A stretch of 64,000 nt of DNA from Ilex aquifolium (GCA_951799425.1 OX637398.1:1860001-1924000), one strand, 5' to 3'. Shown: positions 49,245 through 61,614, numbered from the stretch's first letter. The notes: generated by a model not told the origin, from the sequence alone. Made by a program: numbers and translations.

Positions 49245-50110
49245 TGAGACCATGTTGCTTTGCTCGACTTAAGAAAAAAAACCATATATCTTGAGCTTTC
49301 AGAAGTTGTGTATGATAATTCAGCATTTGCTTTGTGCACTTGCTGATTTTGTGTTATTCGCTTAATAGAACATAAAAACTATGTTTGGCTTTCGGACTTT
49401 GAGTGTGACAATCCAGTATTTGTTTGTGCACTTTCTCTTAAATTCGCACCGATTGTTCTATCACGATAATTTAACATGATACGGACTTAGACAAGACCCG
49501 ACGCATTGTTAATCCCACCTATAACTGCTGCTTTAATTTTCTAATAAACTTCCTGGAAGCCAAGACGTGTGAAAAAACAAGGGAAAAGAATGATTGAAAG
49601 AAGAATTTATAAGAGATAAAAAGTGTTCAAACTTACTTGTCATACAAGGTGTTTGACAATAGTACCTAGAGAGGTCTACACATTGAAGTTGTCGGCATTC
49701 ATAGGGGAGAAAACGATTTCTAGTATGGTCCAAAGAGGTCACAATTGGAATCACCTAAAAAAAATGTTCAGTGTTCTGTTCTCATACTTCAAATCTCACA
49801 TCTTGAAGAACTACACTAAATTGCATCAATCCCTTCAAAATGTATCCAAGGCCTAGCAAAATTTCACACTATTGGCAAGTTTGATATGGAATGGACACGG
49901 TATTAATAAATTTAGATTTAGCCTTATTCAATTTCGGTGACAAATTGGTGAACGCTTCAGACCTTTTAAAAAAATGGTTCACAAGAATTCTAGTCTAACG
50001 TGAACAAACATGACTTATAAGTTATACCCGATATGGATGAATAATATGCACTATCAGGCTCTTTACTCAAACAGACTACATTATTTAGTGGTTAAAACAT
50101 GCTTCAATTA
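49245..50110. other. 3' flank of SAG101 copy 1 and upstream spacer of unit 2
   Basis: The unit junction is at about 49471. From there to 50110 the DNA is collinear with 43206-43810 (for example AAACTTCCTGGAAGCCAAGACG). No gene is seen. Confidence 0.6.
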
Positions 50111-50334
50111 ACCAACGAGTTGTTTGCCCAGTGAGTAAGAACTTGAATTTCCTCGCTCAATGTTTGAGTTCAAGTCTCCATAACTATGACAGCTCATAGT
50201 GGATAAATTTACTCTTCAACGCCCAGAACACACGGTGGGACCTTAGCTATGCGGTGTTGAGAGGCAATGCTCCCCGGATATGTGAAATGTGACCAATTTG
50301 CATATTCATTTTATATACCCGAAAAAAAACATTA
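50111..50334 (+). mobile_element. tRNA-derived SINE in unit 2
   Basis: The head contains a tRNA-like pair of polymerase III boxes (A-box-like GCCCAGTGAGTAAG and B-box-like GAGTTCAAGTCTCC). The tail is A-rich (CCCGAAAAAAAACATTA). Perfect 8-bp direct copies TTCAATTA flank it (50103-50110, 50335-50342). Unit 1 at about 43803-43810 is the empty site (TTCAATTA once). Confidence 0.8.
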
Positions 50335-50486
50335 TTCAATTAAGTTATAACTTGAATAGGTTGGACATTGACCTGGTCAAACTCAAGTTATAAAACATTC
50401 AATCAAGCTCAATCCAAACTGACATTTAGCCCAAATTCAACCTATAATAAAAAATAAAAAAAAATTTAACCTGAGTAGAACATGAT

Positions 50487-52275
50487 GGGTGTTTTTGGAT
50501 AGCGGGTTAAGGTGGGTTAACACCCATAAGGATAGGTTATTAAGATAGTGGGGCCCATAAAACCTTTATTTGGGAAGTATTTTTGAGGCTGGATAACAAT
50601 CCCGAGTCAAATCTTGACCCAGTTACTACAGTGACATTTAACCCCCAATGGTTTCAATTAACCCAGCCCCCCCCCCCCCCCCAATGGGTTACAAACCCAG
50701 GTACCGGGTTACCCACAGACATATTTGCCCCTCTTTCTTCAGCCACTCATCCCTCCCCACAGACGATCGTAGTATTCGACGAAGAAGACGACATCGCTGG
50801 GTGAGAGCTTCTTCACAGAGTAGACGAAGAAGACAACGACATCGCTGGATTGAGGTAAGTCTCTCTCTCTCTGGACCGAACGAAGAACAGATCTGCTGGT
50901 TCACCTGCGGCCAAGCACGCGTCTTCAATCCACCAACGTCCAGGCCGCTGTCACCTGGGGCGTCGCCGCCGCCGTCACCTGGGGCGTCCAGTTCCGTGTT
51001 TCTCACAGCAGAGTTCTTCATACTTGAATTTGTTTGCTATTATCTGACTCTATTGTGTTCTGCTTTTCTCTCTAACTGGTAAATGGCAAATTGTTCTTTA
51101 TGGATTTGTAATTGCAACATTAGAATTTTGGTGGATCTATCTATGCTAAAGGAAGAAATCAGTGTGGTTTCTCAACAATTTTGTTGGCTGTTTTGGTGGG
51201 AGTAGGGGACAGGAAAGGTGGGTTTTGCATTTGTGGGTTCAGCATTTGTGGGTTCAAAACTAAGTTTATTTCCATGTTCAGTCCGAGACATGTTGTCAAT
51301 TGTACTTTAGAGCTCACCATGGAGATGGTACTCCCTTTAGCAAGTGTCGTTGCACATTGGAAAATTATAAGAAAAAAAAATGAAGATACGTCTAGCTGCA
51401 CTGCTTCTGTAAAATGGAGGCAGAGATTTGTGTAATAGGACATTTGGTGCTCTACGGTGAGATCATAGACGAATTTTCAGTTGCAGATAACAATGATCGA
51501 ACTGAAAAAATTGTTGTTGATGTTGAGTAAGTAGTAAAAAATTTGTGTGCTTGATTCTGTGTATGTGGTTCATCAAAAAAGCAATGAAAGTTTGCTAGCA
51601 ATTCAATTTATTGTGCTATTTTTTCTGATCGGTGTGCTGTTTCATTTTCTTTTGTTGTTTTTGTATTATTTCCTTACCAAAATTTAAGTTTTTCTTGCAT
51701 TTGTCTATGTGAAACAAGAAAGGGTTGCATTGATTCTTTTGCGTGATGACATTTTGTACAAGAAAGGTTTTTGATACATGATGAAGAATTTTATTGAATT
51801 TTTAATTTTGAAGGTTTAAAGCCAACTGTGGCTTATCTTTTTTGTTAAAGCCTTGTTTATTTGCTTCTTGTAATTTTGGTTTATATCAATAAAATTTGGT
51901 CAATGGTGGTCTGCTATTCTAAAAGATCAGTTCAAGGGGTTTTGGCACTGTATTCTGTCTGTTTGGACTGGTCCTGTTTCTGATTTCTGGACTTGAAGGC
52001 ATGGATCATTTACATTGCTCCTACTGTGTGGAATCTGTCATGCTTTGTTGCAATCTGCTTTCAATCTAGATTGGTTTTGCAGGTTCTCTGTCTGCACTGG
52101 TCCATTTCTGGGGGTTGCTACACTGCTGCATTGGGATGTTTTCAGAAGACATGTTACTGGGGTATACAAAGCAGGATCTGTTCTAATTTTGGGGGGATCT
52201 CTCATATTTTTAAAACTTTTTGTTCTTTGCTTCTTGTAAATTCTTCAATTTTGGAATAAAATTTCCTCTTTTACC

Positions 52276-52321
<46 letters not shown>

Positions 52322-52643
52322 CCTCTCTTTTTTTTTGAAAAAAAAAAAATGTATATGTGGAAAATGTATAATTTTATTAGGCTTGAATGGGTTAACCAAA
52401 CGTAGGATATGATTTATTTGGATTGGAATGGATAAAGTCATAGGTAGAATGGTAAACTATTACAAAAATATTTGTGTAATCTATGGGGCCCACTGAATTA
52501 TACATTTATTTCCCAAACAAATGTTAGGATTGGATATAATCTTGGGTTTGGGTTTTAAAGTGGATGAGTGGGTTTGACTTGGATGAGTTAGGATATAAAA
52601 AAATAAATCCTATCCTATCCAACCCCATTACCCAAACACACCC
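50487..52643. mobile_element. Non-autonomous TIR element E in unit 2
   Basis: The termini are GGGTGTTTTTGGATAGCGGG and, as the complement of the right end, GGGTGTGTTTGGGTAATGGG. Unit 1 near 43950 gives the empty site (AAGATGGGTT). GATGGGT is repeated on the two sides, but because the terminus itself starts GGGT the target copy could be as short as GAT, so the superfamily (hAT-like or PIF-like) is not settled. The interior has a C-run (about 50669-50684), a leader-like segment with a repeated GACGAAGAAGAC motif, T-rich DNA and a TA run (about 52290-52316). No transposase is encoded. Confidence 0.8.
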
Positions 52644-53181
52644 GATGGGTTACAACTCGGGCTAAAATCAAGTTAAACTCGACAAATAATTTCAAAGATT
52701 TATCCAAAGCCAGCAAGATTCGAAGGGTAAGAAAGAAAATCCACAACATCAATCTCCCACACACCAATTGATCCCATCATGATTTACAGGTAATTGCGTA
52801 TGATAGTTATGTTTAGCTCCATGTTCGAAAAAGAAATAATGATCAGCTAATTATCATCTATTCTTTAAAAAACATAGACAAGTTTTGGCATATTCTTTGC
52901 AATCTTGCGAGTACAATTTATTAATCAAGGAAAATGTATCCTTAACCACATCTAAAAAACAAAAACAAAACAATAATTGAAGGACCCACGTACGAGCACT
53001 GGGAAATTTCCTTGACAAATTAATTTATAGGCATAAGTTGACTTATAAACTACTTTGCGCCTTTACATAACTGATTCTTTTTTTTTTTTTGTCTTCTCAA
53101 ACAGCCATTTCCTGATACCATTAGCTCTGTTTCTTGATACTATTAGCTCTGTTTCCAAGGAGATTTTACTAAGTTGAGAAG
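52644..53181. other. Upstream region of SAG101 copy 2
   Basis: Collinear with 43950-44590 of unit 1, with small gaps. It includes the shared segment ATAATGATCAG and the CTAAGTTGAGAAGATG leader just before the start codon. No TATA box is clear. Confidence 0.6.
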
Positions 53182-56100
53182 ATGGACCAGTTCTGTAACA
53201 AATTTCAATCTCTCTGTATTTCATGTTTTATGATTTAGATTTTCATATACAACCCTATCATTGGTTGCAGGTTCAGGAGTGGAGTGGAAGTGTCAAATCT
53301 AGTGGCAAGCTTAGACCTCCTCCATCATTCATGGGAAGCAATTGTGGATCTGCACAGAGAACTCGATTCAAGAGACCAAAACTGGACCATTTCTGTTAAA
53401 TGTAAAATTTATCAGCATCCTTCTAAGGGGACCACTATCGCATTTGTGTCCTCACCCACTTGTACTATTCGTCATCTTAAAGGAGAATTTGTTTCATCAG
53501 AAGCTCTCAAAGGGTTTGTTCAATTTCCACTCTCTGAATTTCTCTGTACCAAACTCAACCGATCCTTCTCCATTAACAAAGCTGCAGTAACCCTTTTTGC
53601 TTCTTTGTATGATGAGCTATCTCGCCTCAAAAACCAGGTCTCTCTCTCAATACTCGCAGCAATTGAGTTAATACGATGACGAGAAAATAAATAAACAAAT
53701 AACAATATTTATGTAGTTCGAAAAAATTCTTGCCTACGTCCACAAGGTGTGATCCGATCACCTTCGTCACTATTGAGCAAAATTGAGTACAATGGTACAA
53801 ACCTCACCTGTCGAAAATAGAACTCTCCTTACAATCGCTGAATGTGGAGTGAACTTCGGATGCTAGAAACTGAAGAATGCAATGCCTATTTATAGGCATA
53901 AGGCACGATGACATGGGCTGTAATTATCACGACAATCCAAAGCATTCTTGAAAAGCCAATAGATAAAGATAGAAGACTTCTTCTTCCTTCTTGAAGCTCT
54001 GCACCTTTTCCTTCCTTTAGCAGACAAATTAAACAAATTATTTCTGTGCATTGCATTAGCACTTGTGTAGGTATTAACTTTCTATATGAGGAATCTGAAT
54101 AAAATTAACAGGTTATGATTGATTAGTTTTTTATACAAATATAAAATCTAATTATCTATTAACATAACAGTGTCTAGATGTTGATCCGAGGATGATGACA
54201 CAATTAATCATGTTGAGCTAGTATCAGGACATCTAGCACAATGAACTAACTGGATATTGTTAAGGTTAATACTTGATACTAAATAACAGGGCTCAAACAT
54301 GAAACAGCTTGATTGGCATCCGTATGGTTTTGTCCATGGATGATATTGAAAAGATAGCATTGAGTTAATCTATTTGGTTTGTACCACATAATAATGTGTG
54401 ATTAGTATCAATTTATGAACCTTAACAAGAGAAAGATGAATGTTGATTCATTGTGTTATTCAACTACGTGTTTCTATTGCAGTTTGGCAATTCCACTCCA
54501 CTAATTATCACTGGACACTCTCTTGGGGGATCCATTGCTTCTCTCTTCACCTTATGGCTCCTTGACAGCATGCCCCCAGAGGCCACAAAGCACCCTCTTT
54601 GCATCACTTTTGGGGCTCCCCTCCTTGGTGACAGTCACTTCCAAGGAGCTATATCGGAACGCCGGAAATGGAATTCCTGCTTTCTGCACCTAGTCTCAAA
54701 CCTTGACCCTGTTCCTAAATCCTTCATCTCATCTGTCACTGCCATTGCTTCGGATTCGAGCTCTCAGACTAGTACATATAAACCATTTGGTTCATTCCTT
54801 TTGTGTTCAGAATCAAGTTGTGCTTGTTTCAAGGAACCCGAATCTATTTTGAAACTAATGTTGGCATGCAGCTTGGAGAGTGTTGAAAACCAAGATCCTG
54901 ATAAGGTCATGCAAATTTATGGGAAGACTTTAAAAAATCTGAAAAATAGGGCAATCTACAGAGGAATTTCATCACTGGGTGATTGTGGTATCAATCCACT
55001 TCGAGCAGGAATCATCTTACAACTACAAGCAATTGGAGTTATTAGAAGTCAGGTAACTCAGTTGATTCTTGTACGATCAAATAATAATGTTTAAATCTGT
55101 CAAAAGGATCAAAATTTAGCTTCGCTTCCACAAAAACAAACAAAACATTCCGATTTGGTAGATACTAAATCGCAATCAAATATCGAAATCCTTATGTTTT
55201 GCAAGAAGTTCCCAAGGTTTCAAGATCAAACTTCAAACATTTATGTTTCTGTTCTGTCTACAAAGCATTTCTGAAATATTTTCTGAATGTTTCCATTTCT
55301 GATTTAATCAAAATTATGCGCCGATATAAAATTTTGATTCTTGAAAAGCATGAGGAGAAGATAACGAAAGCAACATATAGATAGCCTAGAACAATTTCAT
55401 TCTTTCCTTACAATGACAAAATGTTAAAGCATTATCAGGTTAAGCCTATGATAAAAAGATACGAAACACTTTCGAGTGCCTTACCTCGTTAGTCTGCAAA
55501 TCATGGCAGCAACAGCAGGAGAGCAATGGGGTGAAAGCACTGATCACAGAAATTGAAGGAGAGAACATTCAGATACACAGGAGAAAGCCTTTTGATCCTT
55601 CTAAAAGACTGAATGACGTAAAAAAAAAGATGATGTACCTCGAATGGTACATGAAGGACACAGAAGAACAAGGAGGTTACTATGACAGCTATAAATATGC
55701 ACGACGCAGACGTGCGGAGGATATCAGAAAGAAAGAAAAAATTGCCAAGCACAAGGACGAACTGTCGGAGTACTGGGAAAAAATGGTTGAAGAAATGAAG
55801 CAAATACCTCAGAAGGAGTGGGCTCCTTTTCGGGCTGGGCTCTATTCAGGGAATAACTGTAGGAGGCTTATCGAACCACTCGACATAGCCGAGTACTATA
55901 ATGCTGGCAAAAAAGACTACCTGAAGCATGGAAGGGCTGAGCATTACATACTGTTGGAGAAGTGGGTGAACAAAGACAAACCGGCCATGGAACCGAGAAA
56001 CAAAGCTTGTAGTCGGACTGAGGATTCTTGTTTTTGGGCACATGTGGAGGAGGCTATGATTTCATGCGAAGTGTTGAAGGATGGAACAAGTAGCACAGAA

Positions 56101-56304
56101 AGCAGAAAGTCAGCAACGCAAAATCTGCTTCAGTTTGAGAGGGACATGAAAGGTTGGATAGAAAACTTAGCAGTTTCCCCTGAGATTTTCTTAGGGCAAA
56201 GCAGTTTCATGAAGTGGTGGAGAGAGTATGAAAAAATCACTGGAGCTTCATATAATTCTTTGTTGACTGATTTTATGAGGAATGGTTACCGGAGCTATGC
56301 TTAG
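53182..56304 (+). CDS. SAG101: SAG101-like lipase-fold immune protein, copy 2
   Basis: The main exons match copy 1: about 53267-53637, 54483-55052 (190 codons) and about 55510-56304. The hydrolase domain keeps ITGHSLGGSIASLF, PLCITFGAPLLGD and SNLDPVP. The EP domain keeps MMYLEWYMK, IEPLDIAEYYNAGKKDYL and SFMKWWREY. Compared with copy 1 there are scattered substitutions, a short loss in SPTCTIRHLKGEFVSS, and a two-residue change near WAPFRAGLYSGN. No stop is seen in the three main exons. The 5' end has the same splice pattern (ATG GAC CAG TTC T/GTAACA...TTGCAG) and the same 5-base repeat, but here unspliced reading meets TAG at about 53236. A downstream acceptor or another start must therefore be used if the protein is made. 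Intron 1 is 0.84 kb and has its own insertion. Confidence 0.82.
53660..54000. mobile_element. Possible retroelement-like insertion in intron 1 of copy 2
   Basis: Sequence absent from copy 1 carries a segment (TTCTTGCCTACGTCCAC and TGCCTATTTATAGGCATAAG) of a kind often seen in plant repeats. No termini or target duplication could be defined, so the class is unknown. Confidence 0.35.
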
Positions 56305-56518
56305 TGAGACCATGTTGCTCACCTAAGAAAAAAAAACCATCTTGAGCTCTCAGAACTTGTGATAATCCAGTATTTGTTTTGTACACTTGCCGAGTCCATG
56401 TTGTTTGCCTAATAGAACATAAAAACTATGTTTCACTTTCGGAATTTGAGTGTGACAATCCAGTATTTGTTTGTGCACTTGCTCTCAAATTCGCACTGAT
56501 TCTTGTACCACGATAATT

Positions 56519-57304
56519 TAACAAGTTACGTAGTGCATAATGCTCCTGCCACTGTTAGATATGGGTAGAGTCATCTAGCTGCATTTGTCATGGTGTTGTC
56601 CATTGGTTCTGCGATCATGGTTTGATAGACCTCTTAGTTCTCAGCCTGAACAATTACTATCCCTCAAAGTTGATGGACGCTACTAAGAAAATATACTTCA
56701 ATTCCAATCTCTCCGCTCTCATTGATTGGAAGTACATCCAACGCATCGACCACACACCCTAGCATAGCCTTTCCCCAAACCAACACTTTGACAAACCAAT
56801 CTGGAGCTAAATATAATTTTCTTGGGAATGTACCTAAAAAGTATAATGGAGATAAAATTCCCTATCTTCTATTGTTTTGCGGTCGTTGTTTATGCCATTT
56901 AGACTCGGCCCAAAAAAATAAATAAATCAATCAAGCATTACCAAACTATACCTAAATTTTCATGACTCTACTGAACATGTAGCTAGGAATTCTAGATAAA
57001 AGCTGCCGAGGTGGCATCCATGTCTCAGGCTGAGGTTCAATGATATGACTAAATTTCCCCTCTCATGCATTCCAAGTACCAGATGGAGCCAAAGCTAAAC
57101 AAACACTAAATCATGATGGACTATGGAGATAGATCTATGGTGAGAATGCAATGACTGTATGGAGTAAGGGACACTAAGCAAGAATCCAATTCCAACCAAA
57201 CAACAAAAAAGCTCAAAGAACACACTTCAATTAAATGAAGACAAAAAAGAAAAAAGATCAAAAGTTATTCTAAATAAAAAAAAGTACATACATGCACCAA
57301 AGCA
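56519..57304. other. Spacer between the duplication and the FTRC pseudogene
   Basis: No gene, RNA or element recognised. AT-rich. Confidence 0.5.
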
Positions 57305-60300
57305 TTACATATTCGCTGTTGTTTTCTGGATTTCTTCCAAGGCAATCGTCTGCATTGCAAAACACATTAAGATATATTAGCAGAAACTAAACTCCATAAA
57401 CAATAATCACAGATATAGTGTATGCGTAATCATAAGTTTAGTTGATATGATTCTCTCTCTGCAACTGTGCAATCTGCTTTACATATTATATCTTATACGT
57501 CGGACCAAAGTTCATACTAAACTTGGCTGAAACAAAGATAGGATACAGTGTTACCTGTTCATTGCCAGCGAAATCATTATCAGATGTGAGAAAAAGCATG
57601 CAGTGGCACTCTTTCCTGTAAAGGAAATTGTAAATTAAAGACCAGGAAAGACAAGTTAAAAAGAAACTATACTAAAATAAACATACTCCCTGGCAAAGGC
57701 AATGGTCTCTAGAAGTAAAATTCACACTGCATCATAAAACTAGGAACCAACATATGGGAACCAACATTACTTCCAATTTATATGGCACTTATAAAACTAG
57801 GACATGGTCATACAACCATAATAAGCCCTAAATGTTGCCTAATTCGAACCTATAGTCCAGCAGTGTGAATTTAGGTTGCCAATTTAGATTATCAAAAGCT
57901 TAGCAGCATTCATAACTACAATTTAGTAATGCCTTAAAAGTGATGCCCCAACATCTTGCATGGGCAGGCAACTGGGTGCCTATCTAGCCGCATATGGTGC
58001 TTAAGCATCCTGGGTATACCAGACTTGATAAATGGCTTCTCTATATGATGCAATTTTTTCCACATATTAGCTTAGCTTAAATGAATACCAAAACACACAT
58101 TTAAGAATAAAGCTTGGTGGATAACTCATAAAATTCATCTTCTATCTTCAGATAAAAATCTCAATACTTTGTACCTCTCTATCATGGGAACACATGGACA
58201 GTTCCAAAAGCCCTGCTGTGCCTCAACAGCTTTGTCATCGTAGTGCCTGATACCTGGCCCCAGAACAAAGTAACAATAATACTACAAAGCTATTTGATAT
58301 TTACATGAAACAAAGACTAGAATTCCAGTCCAGGAAATGGTCAAAAACTGAATATTTACCTGCAAGGGCAAAGTGGAGCACCCAACGAATCCTTATGGTC
58401 TGCTAATCCCTGCTTACATACCAAAAGAGTTCCTGATGTATTCTTGATGCATTGAATTGGTATATGTGGAATTTAAAAGAGCCCTCGGAAGAAAGAGACT
58501 GATGATGTACAAAATAAATAATAATGTTAACACACTCCATTTACTAAGAGAATAACTGCCTCAAGTATGAAATAGGAATTTCTGTTTCCGCTCTCCATAT
58601 CCTTAACAACTGGTAATCCTGCAACATTTCAAAACCTAGCAGAATGATTGTTTTAGTAATCAACCTATCAACTCAATTCACTCCCACTATTTACAAATTC
58701 AAATTTTTTTTATTTACAGGGGAGGGGGCTAGTGAAGTTCGAACCCGTGACCTATCAGTCCAACAACAGGCTACGGAGCCATTAGCCATCGCTGACTTCC
58801 AACTATTTACAAATTCAAATAGCCAATTTAACACAAATGTTTTTAAGTAATAGTGCAACATTGGGGCATATTAGAAGCATCAAGTCATTGACTGAAGACA
58901 TTGGTGACTTAATAGTTATTCAATCTAAGAATCCATCAAGGATCAAATGGTTCCACAAAAATTAGACATGTGAAAAACCCGAATCACCAATGCTCCTATC
59001 ATTACCTTTTGAAAAAAGCAACCTGTTCCAATTCTAAATTAGGTAACCACAGATCTTGAAAACTCAAAGACTCCATAAATGGATGCCCCTTATCCTTTTT
59101 AAGTTCTTCTACTCCCAGTCAACCCTATTCCACTTTGCGCCCCATGCTTCCCAGTTGAAATGACAACACCACATGCCTTGCACTTTGCATTTTCTACATA
59201 TTTCTCAGTTCTTACCTTCAAATTTCAAGAATTCGACATTCTTTACTAATGCATCATATTGTCTAACCAGCACACGCCATGTTGAACATAGAAACAACAA
59301 ATTGTCAAAAAAATTGTTCAGTGCATGACGCGGCCGTCAATGCATGGTCTGGGGAAGGTAATGCATGCCCACAAGTTGTTCCTGTGACTTTAACTCTTAG
59401 CGTTCGGTCCACAATGGAGCAACCTTCTCGCGTCACTCTATGGTTCAACTAATTCACCTAAATATACTTTTGCCCCATTTGAACTTCTAATGACTACAAT
59501 AAACAAGTTCAGGGTCCGAACTATGGAGGGGCAGAGGAGGACCCTGACCATAGTATGTCCTCATGCTATCTTTTGGACATTTAACATGCCCATTAAGTCC
59601 CCAAAGCTAGTGTTCCCTCAGAAGCTCATAAAGACTTACACTTAACTGAAAAAAGGTCAAGTTAACATGATCACACTGTTTAAAGAGGCCATATTTGATT
59701 GGTTTGAGCTGATTATGCTAGGTCACTCTTTACCAATAAAAAAAAATTGATTACCAAAGAACTTGCCATTTGAGCATTTTTCACCAGCTTATGCATTTCA
59801 TGATCTAGAACTCTATACATCCAACTCAAACAATAAAAAAAAAAAAAAAAGGTCTTCAAAATAGTTCATCTCCCCTCCAATTCAAGGATTTGTACAATGA
59901 TCCGAGAACCACCGTAGGTGCAGGCATTTTAAAAAATTTTGAACATCCAAACTTAAATAAAATCAAGGCAGTAAATTTTGTTCACAGTGTAATCATAGGA
60001 AGGTTTGAACTCCCACACATTGGCAATGCATAAATAAAAGAAAGACCTTGATAACAATGGAAGTGACCCTTTGTCAATGTATTCGACCTACGAGCATACT
60101 GTTCCGAGAACTTCCTCATAATTTCAACGAACTTGTCTGATGGTTCCACTGAGAGGACACCAATATTAAATTCTTACATCAATTAAACAACTGTAACACA
60201 TCATTACCTCCCGTTTCTATTTTTTGCAGATGACATTACATACAAATACTGAGTCTTAGATACAGAAAACTTGAAAATGAACATAATCGACGAAAAATTG

Positions 60301-60529
60301 AGCATACTACGTCATATACAAACAAGAAATTTAGGGTTTTTGAATGAAAAATTGCTCTGAAAATTTAAAAGAAAATGAACGAAGGTAGAAATAAATTTGA
60401 GTTCTGAATCGGAGTACATGGTGGGTAGGTCTGTGCTTTACCTTTGGAAAGGGTGAGACGGCGGTGGTGGGAAGGGCAGCGAGGAGGGGTGGCGAAGGAG
60501 GTAGACGCCTGAAGAGCTCTCATGGCCAT
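57305..60529 (-). pseudogene. FTRC: Ferredoxin-thioredoxin reductase catalytic subunit, decayed copy
   Basis: FTRC is the stromal 4Fe-4S subunit that passes electrons from ferredoxin to thioredoxins. Six exons on the minus strand: 60529-60442 (transit peptide), 60148-60047, 58409-58360, 58246-58175, 57615-57555, 57349-57305 (ends EIQKTTANM). All six catalytic and cluster cysteines are present (CPC, NCPC, ECHC). Exon 2 encodes EPSDKFVEIMRKFSEQYARRS, then breaks. Compared with the conserved TYFCVDKGVTSVVIK, about ten bases covering Tyr-Phe-Cys are missing and one G after GACAAAGG is lost. The net loss of 11 bases puts exon 3 out of frame with an early stop. Exon 4 has Ile for the conserved Arg in VPMRER. 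The introns remain, so this is a duplicated or dying gene and not a processed copy. A functional copy should exist elsewhere. Confidence 0.87.
58705..58801 (-). mobile_element. Short tRNA-like SINE in FTRC intron
   Basis: On the minus strand a tRNA-like body with a clear B box (GGGTTCGAACTTC) and an A-box-like segment (GGCTAATGGCTCC) ends in a run of A. It is flanked by 19-bp direct copies ACTATTTACAAATTCAAAT (58686-58704, 58802-58820). This is a textbook LINE-mobilised insertion, only 97 bp long. Confidence 0.85.
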
Positions 60530-60906
60530 AGTTCCGTTTAATTACAATTGTTCGTTCAACACTACAACACAAAAATCTCCGATTCCTCACACATTTATGT
60601 GTAACTGCATATATATGTACGTAAAAAAGATTTGAATGAGAGGAAGAAATTAATTCAAAAGGGAACGAGCGTCACCCGTTAAGAACAACAGCGATATTGG
60701 GTGGCTGGAAGAGAATTGCAGAGCCACTCGTTTCCCTCCCCTACTCAGTAAGCACACAACCAGTTCACTCCGTTACGGTGGTGTCACCGGGTCGGACTCG
60801 TTAAACTTCCTTCCAACTAGGAAGATTTTTGCAAACGACGATTAAGGTAGGAGTTGGGAGTTTGATTCATAAGGCTGCTCCACCACCAACATCTGGCCTA
60901 TTTTAA
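60530..60906. other. FTRC-copy upstream region
   Basis: 5' flank of the FTRC pseudogene. The segment around 60720-60800 has no recognised gene. Confidence 0.4.
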
Positions 60907-61330
60907 GAGTAAATTACATTTTCTCACTGTAAACTATTATCTTTATTTCACTTTGCACTCTCAACTATAAAATTTCTCATATTACACTTTAAAATATCAA
61001 TTTTATTTCATATCATTCTAATAGATAACGACAAACTTGAAAATCTGTCAAAAGAGAGAAGAAAACCTCAAAAAAATTCCCGACATGTGCCTAATACCAC
61101 TTTATTTTATCTTTTTTAAAACCAAATGATTGCTGAGAAACAAAAAAATCGACCAAAAAAAAAAAAATTTAAAAATTAAGGTTTAAGTCATAAATGAATA
61201 TTTTTCTTAATTTTTGATACAATAGACAATTGCAATACAGACCACTCACATGTGTATGTACAAAATTTATAATTAAAGGTACAAAATAAAATAAAAATAA
61301 TAGTTCAAAATAATAAAATATAATTTACCC
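60907..61330. mobile_element. MITE, probably Mutator-like
   Basis: The left end GAGTAAATTACATTTTCTC and the complement of the right end GGGTAAATTATATTTTATT form an inverted pair that continues with ACTATTATCTTTATTTCA-like sequence on both sides. The flanks CTATTTTAA and TATTTTTAA could be a slipped 9-bp target copy. No coding sequence. Confidence 0.65.
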
Positions 61331-61614
61331 TATTTTTAATTGTGTATAGTTGAATCCGTATCATATTTGATTCGTACCAAAGTTAAATTGTTTATAAATC
61401 GCGTTTAAGGTGTCCGTTGTATTTTGCCAAATTCATATTAATCTATTCATTTGATGGGGATTTAACGAGTTCACTGGTTTACAGCACCAACCTACTAAAC
61501 CATATAATATCCTGCACTGATTTAAAAAAGAATAAAAAAAAAAAACTAAACTTTTTCACCAAAAACTCAAACTTGGTTCCAGTTCCACCCTACAGAACCA
61601 CCTCTTTTTCTCAG

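Larger units (their letters stand above)
43206..49470. repeat. Segmental duplication, unit 1 (SAG101 copy 1)
   Basis: The unit begins at TTAACATGATACGGA (43206) and ends just before the same sequence at 49471. Unit 2 (49471 to about 56518) follows head to tail and carries the same order: upstream spacer with the CTTCCTGGAAGCCAAGACGT segment, gene exons and 3' flank. Coding exons are nearly identical in sequence. Length differences are explained by later insertions. Confidence 0.85.
49471..56518. repeat. Segmental duplication, unit 2 (SAG101 copy 2)
   Basis: The unit starts at TTAACATGATACGGA and ends at CACGATAATTTAACA (about 56518), matching the end of unit 1 (CACGATAATTTAACA, 49463-49475). 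It holds a SINE (50111-50334), a TIR element (50487-52643) and an intron 1 insertion (about 53660-54000), none of which is in unit 1. Confidence 0.85.
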
